Program-made: the position numbers and the translations under genes
Notes under the pieces: generated by a model
Databases searched by the model: none
The model's input: the letters and a program-made list of their open reading frames with translations, nothing else
Told to the model about the DNA's origin: nothing
DNA from: Candidatus Gagatemarchaeum stordalenia
GTDB taxonomy: Archaea > Thermoproteota > Nitrososphaeria > Nitrososphaerales > Gagatemarchaeaceae
Reading direction: 5' to 3'
Assembly (NCBI GenBank): GCA_003164815.1
Contig: PLUF01000115.1
Coordinates: 1 to 64,000, forward strand
Length of the DNA: 64,000 nucleotides
In this document: piece after piece, positions 59,902-64,000 of the stretch
How the letters are laid out: each line of letters begins with the position of its first letter
How positions within the stretch are numbered: the stretch's first letter is position 1

Positions 59902-60180
59902 ATGAGGCGTAGGACGGGCATCATCATCGCCGTAGTCGTGGGCCTGTTCGCATTTTTCGTGCCAGTGATTCCGAATTCTGAATTTCCAGCGAGTCTGTTT
60001 TGCTCCTACCTTTGCCACTCGATTGACTGCAACTTCTGCGGGAGCTCGGGAGGGCCGCCGAACGTCTTTGGCTCTCTCATCTACAATTTCTTTGGGTATG
60101 GAGGGGTGGTGTTGCCAAATCACACCTACCAAATTGTCACACAGACGGATATGGCTCAGTACCGACTTGTGCTAAGATAG
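59902..60180 (+). CDS. small secreted or anchored Cys-containing protein
   Basis: A 92-residue protein with a basic start MRRRTG and a hydrophobic segment (about 6-25) that is a signal peptide or anchor, followed by a short exterior part with four Cys (FCSYLCHS, DCNFCGSS). The Cys pairs may bind metal or form disulfides. A GCTTAAG box lies about 30 bases before the ATG. Confidence 0.55.
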   Translation: MRRRTGIIIAVVVGLFAFFVPVIPNSEFPASLFCSYLCHSIDCNFCGSSGGPPNVFGSLIYNFFGYGGVVLPNHTYQIVTQTDMAQYRLVLR

Positions 60181-60378
60181 TCCGTCGCCCGCGATGTCGC
60201 ACCAGTTCAAATCACACGGAGTTGAAGCAACACCAGGTCTTCTCGTTCCGTAATTAGCGTTCATAGCGTCTCCGCCGGTGCTGTGCCATAGCACCCTGAA
60301 ATCAGCTAGGGTACCGTTCAGTTCTCTGCGGCGTTTCACGAGTCAAACTTTTCTATAGGGCTGAGAACTTTTCTGGGC

Positions 60379-60755
60379 ATGAAACCGACACGCACACCGA
60401 AACTTGCCCCTTATCTGGTTGCGAAGGTCCCCCCGACTTCGTCCGCTTCCTTGAGCGAGCTCTGGGAGTCAAGCTCGCTTTCGAGGTGAAGGGGGAAGAC
60501 GGAAGACTGCACCATGCCGAGGTCCGCATCGCCGATTCCATAGTCATGCTCGCAGACACGCCTTCTGGGCGCGCGCCATTCCCGGCGATGCTTCATCTCT
60601 ACGTACCCGACGTTGACGCATCGTATGACCTTGCGTTGAAGGGAGGCGCGCCTAGCATCAGTCCGCCTACGGACGCGCCTGACGGCGACCGGCGCGGCGG
60701 AGTACGCGACCCGTGGGGAAATGAGTGGTGGTTCACGACTCCGCCGAACAAGTGA
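60379..60755 (+). pseudogene. glyoxalase/VOC (PhnB-like) protein, frameshifted in poly-C
   Basis: ATG 60379 starts KPTRTPKLAPYLVAKVPP, the beginning of a PhnB-like VOC protein, 26 bases after TTCTATAG (60350-60357). The frame is then broken at CCCCCC (60429-60434); adding one C continues as DFVRFLERALGVKLAFEVKGEDG and the conserved end DPWGNEWWF. The whole protein would be about 125 residues, the normal family size. The short frame from GTG 60486 alone lacks the first strand. The shift may be a sequence error in the C run or a true mutation. Confidence 0.65.
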
Positions 60756-60820
60756 TCTAACGGGAACTGTAGGAGGCGCACATAGACAATCCCGGACGCC
60801 CAAAGAAATAGGAGCTCGTA

Positions 60821-62023
60821 TTAGCTCAGCTTTAGGGAGACGAGTAATGCGTTTCCACCTTCGCCGAGAGAAACAATCTTCTGCCGGACAAAGGTCTGAT
60901 TAAGGGCCTCTTCACTATCAGAAGAGGCGCTGCCTTCACCGATAGAACCTCCTTGGCCTAAGGCCGCTTCGACCTCTGGTTCGATTATCCCCCACGCCTT
61001 TCTAAGGAATAGTGACACATCGAGCTTTCCCTCCTCAAAAACCACAGCTCCATCCGAGATGAGTTTCACAAGATCTATCTTGTAGTTCTCAAGCTCCAGA
61101 ATCGATTGACCGAGCGCCTCCGAGGATTTGTCTATCTGCTCAGAGTTCAGAAATTTGTTCAGGGCAGGTTCGGAAGTGATGTTTATCTTTGCGTCGGGCG
61201 ACTGGTATTCCACGGTGAGGGAAGCATGAGAGTCCCGCTTGGAGCTGATTATGCTGATCTTGCTTGATTTTTCAGGGTATTCGTATGTAGAACCCATGTG
61301 CGCCTCTGTCACCTCAGCAACAGACAGAATGTAATGATCCAGTCCTTCATACTCCGGAGATGGCTCCTTCTTAAGCCAGCTCTTCCCCAGAGAAAGTGGC
61401 ACCTTGATTTCCCCGTCTGGTGAAGTAAGCTTGAATTCCTTGTTGAGGACCGTGCTTCTCTTGCAATCAAGGGAGAACTCAATCTGAATGTCGTCAGCGC
61501 AGTTGTATCTCGCGTTGGCTGCGTATGCTCCGCTTAGTAACTTCAGATTTATGGACTTGTCCAGCAATGAGAAAGGCAGCGTCGCGAGGAAGGCCTCCAG
61601 GCTCTTGAAGGTCTTCGTCCTTTCAGACTCTAACGCGAGCTGACTATCCTTGAGCTCCGTAGAGTATCTCCCCTCGATCTTTTTCCTCGCTAGATCCAGG
61701 GCCACAAGAGTAAGAGTTGAGACTTGTTTCTCCAGGTCTCCAGCCAACTCCGTGCCCAAAGCGTCCTGGTGGGACATCACGACATTTGTGAACTCCCCCC
61801 TCAGCTTGTCGAGGGAAGCATTTTGTCTTTTGTTCTTCTCCTCGATTTCCTGAATCTTTTCCTTTCTTTCTTGCATGCGCTGAGCGTCCCTCATTGTGTC
61901 GATAAGGCTGGAAAAAGTCTGCTTCAGGTTCCGCTTGCTCCCGGGTCGAACCAGTTCCTCCTCCGAACTCAAGGTCTCTTTTAGAGCTGGAGCTCGGTAA
62001 TAAATCATATCATCTTCGCGCAT
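60821..62023 (-). CDS. coiled-coil protein of unknown function (400 aa)
   Basis: A 400-residue protein. Residues about 30-160 are strongly helical and charged (RMQERKEKIQEIEEKNKRQ, DKLRGEFTNVV), suggesting a coiled coil. The middle (about 165-290) is beta-rich, with one Cys pair region. The C-terminus is acidic and ends in a Gly/Ser-rich tail. No family recognised. With the 101-residue gene upstream on the same strand it forms a two-gene unit. Confidence 0.6.
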   Translation of the reverse strand: MREDDMIYYRAPALKETLSSEEELVRPGSKRNLKQTFSSLIDTMRDAQRMQERKEKIQEIEEKNKRQNASLDKLRGEFTNVVMSHQDALGTELAGDLEKQVSTLTLVALDLARKKIEGRYSTELKDSQLALESERTKTFKSLEAFLATLPFSLLDKSINLKLLSGAYAANARYNCADDIQIEFSLDCKRSTVLNKEFKLTSPDGEIKVPLSLGKSWLKKEPSPEYEGLDHYILSVAEVTEAHMGSTYEYPEKSSKISIISSKRDSHASLTVEYQSPDAKINITSEPALNKFLNSEQIDKSSEALGQSILELENYKIDLVKLISDGAVVFEEGKLDVSLFLRKAWGIIEPEVEAALGQGGSIGEGSASSDSEEALNQTFVRQKIVSLGEGGNALLVSLKLS

Positions 62024-62205
62024 TTCATCCTGAAGACCTCGGCTGCTGTTTTTGCGCTTGCCAACATCCCTACCTGACCAAGGTTATTCAATTACATCGC
62101 GTGGCCAACAAACCTCTCGGTGACATGTTAGCCAGTGGTTTCCAGTAGGTCCTCGATGCGGACACCCTGTTTTCTTACGACACGTGTGTGAACAGATTCT
62201 CGCGC

Positions 62206-62511
62206 TTATTTCGCTTTGTCTCTCTTCATCAGCACGACATAGACCTCGTTTTGGAACAAGGTCGTATCCGGAATAATTGCGTAACCCGCCGAGGAGAACT
62301 CCGCTATGGCACTGACAAAACCCGCTTCTTCCGTCTTGAATATGATCTGATACTCGTAACCGTTCGTCTGACTTCTTATTTCGGCCAGCGCTTTATCGGC
62401 CCATTGTTTGTTCTCCAGCTCCGCAAGTTTCTTGAGCAGTTCTTGATCTTCCATACGGGCGAGATGCTCGATCTCCTCGTAAGTATAAAACTTGCGCGAG
62501 CTTCTCGGCAT
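62206..62511 (-). CDS. small helical protein of unknown function (101 aa)
   Basis: A 101-residue protein: a basic N-terminus, a helix (EEIEHLARMEDQELLKKLAELENKQ) and a strand-rich end with YEYQIIFKTEEAGFVSAIAEF and VYVVLMKRDK. No family recognised. It is encoded upstream of the 400-residue coiled-coil gene, with about 180 bases between them, and is AT-richer than the core genes. Their shared strand and unusual composition suggest a module. Confidence 0.55.
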   Translation of the reverse strand: MPRSSRKFYTYEEIEHLARMEDQELLKKLAELENKQWADKALAEIRSQTNGYEYQIIFKTEEAGFVSAIAEFSSAGYAIIPDTTLFQNEVYVVLMKRDKAK

Positions 62512-62576
62512 CCTCTCCGCATAACTTTATCTCAGGCTTTTCATTAATAGCATTGAATTTTTTGGAGGCTGAGAAA

Positions 62577-64000
62577 ATGACGAGCGAGTATCAGCTCCCA
62601 AAGTCGGTGATGAAATGGGTCGCTCTAGGGCTGCTCCTCAGCTCCGGCGTTGTCATCGCAATCTCGATACTCTCGGGCGTGAAGTTTTCAGACCTTACCA
62701 AGCTCGGCTATTTGTCGTTCGCTCTTGCCGCTGGACTGGCTTCGTCTAGGCTGCTGGTCCAAATACTCAGGTTCAGAGTGATTACGCTCGGTCTCGCGGG
62801 GGACCCTAAACCCAATCTTAGGGGGTTGGCGCTCGCCAGGGTTGCCAGCGAGTTCGTTTCTATCTCGACACCTGCCGAACTCGGCGTCTTCATACGCACC
62901 GCCTGGTTGAAGGGAAAGGGAATAGACGGGGGAAAGGCTCTCTCGATTAGCTACTTCGAGGTGCTGATCGAGGTATATGTCGGCGCCGGCCTCGCCCTTA
63001 TCGCGGCGGTCTACGCCCTGACGAGGGGAGCTCTGGTCATCGGGTCGACGATCATCATGGTCGCGACGGTCCTGATCGTCGGGTACACGATCGTCTTCAT
63101 AATACCGGCTCTAAGGGGCGTCAAGGTCCCCCACTTTGTCTTCACGATATCGAGCTATCTGATAGGGGGGCCAAGAGCAAACGACCTCTATCTCCGCGCC
63201 GTCGTCGGTTCCCTGAATTTTTCCCTCTCCGCCCGGGCGATAGTCAGCAGAAGCAACGTGCCCGTCTTGATCAAGGCCGTCGGCCTAACCATCGTCGAGG
63301 ACTTCTTGAGTGGTGCGGCTCTCTGGATCGTCTTGAACGCGTCAGGCCTGAAGATCGACCTGGTCTCCTCTACCCTGGCAGCCGAGGGTGCGGCCGCCAT
63401 CGCCCAGATCCCGGTGACGATAGGAGGCGCTGGGATCACCGAGCTCACGATGAAGTCCTACCTCACCGCCGTCTACGGATTCTCCTCATGGGCGCCCATC
63501 GTGTTGTGGCGGATCGCCTCATATCAGGTCCTTCTGGCGATAACCGGCGTAGTCTTCATCTTGTTCGTCCGCAAAGCCACCGGAGCTTCCAATACGACGC
63601 TTCAGAAGACTGATTCGAACATGGGTGTGAGTACGCATCCGGGTTTGACCGCGGCCCAACTCGAGAAGGAGATCAGGAAGCTGGAGCCCCGGTATGGTAT
63701 GGTGAACACCTTCAGGTTCGCAATCGCGGGCGCAGTGGGCTTTGGGGTCACAGAAGCCGTGCTGACCGTCAGACTCCTCTTCTTCTACGGAAGGCTGAGT
63801 ATCCCGCATGCGAGCTTCGCGTCACCGGCGCTGCTCGGGTTGGACGTTCTCTCACTCGTAATTGGCGTCTCCGCTTCGTTCTTCATCAACGAACGAATCA
63901 CAGTTCACGTGCCGAAGACTGTGAAGAGCGAGGAGGCGAACAGGTTCAAGAGATTTCTGAAGTTCCAGGCCGTGAGCGGGGTCGGAAACGCCGGCATCAT
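62577..64000 (+). CDS. LPG-synthase/UPF0104-type flippase domain fused to GtrA-like domain (partial)
   Basis: The gene starts at ATG 62577 (GGAGG about nine bases before) and runs open past the window end, at least 474 residues. The first about 330 residues form many membrane helices with the UPF0104/lysylphosphatidylglycerol-synthase membrane pattern, including EFVSISTPAELGVFIRTAWL and AAIAQIPVTIGGAGITELTM. The last visible part (from about residue 375: YGMVNTFRFAIAGAVGFGVTEA, then LLGLDVLSLVIGVSASFFINERITV) resembles the GtrA family of polyprenyl-sugar flippases. A lipid or glycolipid translocation role is inferred. The C-terminus is outside the window. Confidence 0.75.
   Translation, partial: MTSEYQLPKSVMKWVALGLLLSSGVVIAISILSGVKFSDLTKLGYLSFALAAGLASSRLLVQILRFRVITLGLAGDPKPNLRGLALARVASEFVSISTPAELGVFIRTAWLKGKGIDGGKALSISYFEVLIEVYVGAGLALIAAVYALTRGALVIGSTIIMVATVLIVGYTIVFIIPALRGVKVPHFVFTISSYLIGGPRANDLYLRAVVGSLNFSLSARAIVSRSNVPVLIKAVGLTIVEDFLSGAALWIVLNASGLKIDLVSSTLAAEGAAAIAQIPVTIGGAGITELTMKSYLTAVYGFSSWAPIVLWRIASYQVLLAITGVVFILFVRKATGASNTTLQKTDSNMGVSTHPGLTAAQLEKEIRKLEPRYGMVNTFRFAIAGAVGFGVTEAVLTVRLLFFYGRLSIPHASFASPALLGLDVLSLVIGVSASFFINERITVHVPKTVKSEEANRFKRFLKFQAVSGVGNAGI

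Noticed and set aside
60280-60310. Hairpin GGTGCT/AGCACC as a tRNA or attenuator
   Set aside because: Only six pairs, no tRNA arms around it and no T run; too weak to list.
1-64000. CRISPR arrays, rRNA genes, or complete insertion sequences
   Set aside because: I found no regularly spaced direct repeats, no rRNA-like sequence and no transposase motif.

Overview
The window is a high-GC archaeal chromosome segment, most like Nitrososphaerota (Thaumarchaeota) or a close TACK relative. The evidence is gene content: both topoisomerase VI subunits, a Pno1-type KH protein beside a RIO1 kinase, aIF2-beta beside DUF424, split glycine dehydrogenase, an FtsZ/tubulin-type GTPase, single-OB-fold SSB, a tRNA with a bulge-helix-bulge intron, and a GrpE-DnaK-DnaJ operon as found in thaumarchaea. 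No ammonia-oxidation gene is present, so a non-nitrifying lineage is possible, but that is inference. Many genes have a TATA-like box about 24-35 bases before the start codon, which suggests widespread leaderless transcription, while operon-internal genes overlap by 1-4 bases or carry GGTGA/GGAG-type sites. TTG and GTG starts are common.

Layout. 0.1-6.2 kb: phosphate uptake (AbrB-PhoU regulator divergent from pstSCAB-phoU). 6.4-8.5 kb: intron-bearing tRNA-Asn, a UbiA/MenA prenyltransferase and an MscL-like channel. 8.6-12.8 kb: topoisomerase VI (top6B frameshifted at its 5' end) and ribosome-biogenesis genes. 12.9-16.6 kb: heat-shock operon behind a perfect inverted repeat. 16.6-24.8 kb: translation factors plus purine/methionine salvage (MTAP, APRT, second MTAP-like, SAH hydrolase, MetRS), FtsZ-like protein and MIP18-type protein. 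24.8-34.9 kb: glycine dehydrogenase, thioredoxin reductase, an AmmeMemoRadiSam-type enzyme and nucleotide-sugar/glycan genes. 35.1-36.4 kb: tRNA-Gln followed by a two-gene AT-rich cassette bounded by a second tRNA 3' end. 36.4-43.2 kb: RNase J-like protein, pyrophosphatase, PiT-type transporter, MscS channel and a tandem regulator. 43.35-44.6 kb: a LAGLIDADG endonuclease gene splitting a hexapeptide acyltransferase gene whose 5' end has apparently been replaced. 44.6-50.8 kb: GlcNAc-1-P transferase-like protein, SSB, phosphatase, LysE exporter, J-protein, cupin and AN1 zinc finger. 50.9-54.9 kb: a four-gene operon with a gluconate-dehydrogenase-subunit-3 type membrane protein, GMC oxidoreductase and glycoside hydrolase. 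54.9-55.7 kb: a tiny Cys-rich metallothionein-like gene and a frameshifted cation transporter. 55.9-58.4 kb: TetR repressor divergent from an ABC exporter. 58.4-62.5 kb: an accessory region of orphan genes and remnants. The window ends inside a flippase-like/GtrA fusion gene.

The most novel observations are (1) the endonuclease insertion with apparent regeneration of the host gene, (2) the two-gene cassette between two tRNA 3' ends, (3) the Cys-rich leaderless peptide gene beside a cation transporter, (4) tRNA-Asn with a canonical intron and an extra D-loop insertion, and (5) a short ORF before top6B that repeats the Top6B N-terminus. Several genes (top6B, the cation transporter, a VOC gene) contain one- or two-base frameshifts at short repeats. 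These may be real decay or sequence errors, and raw reads would decide.
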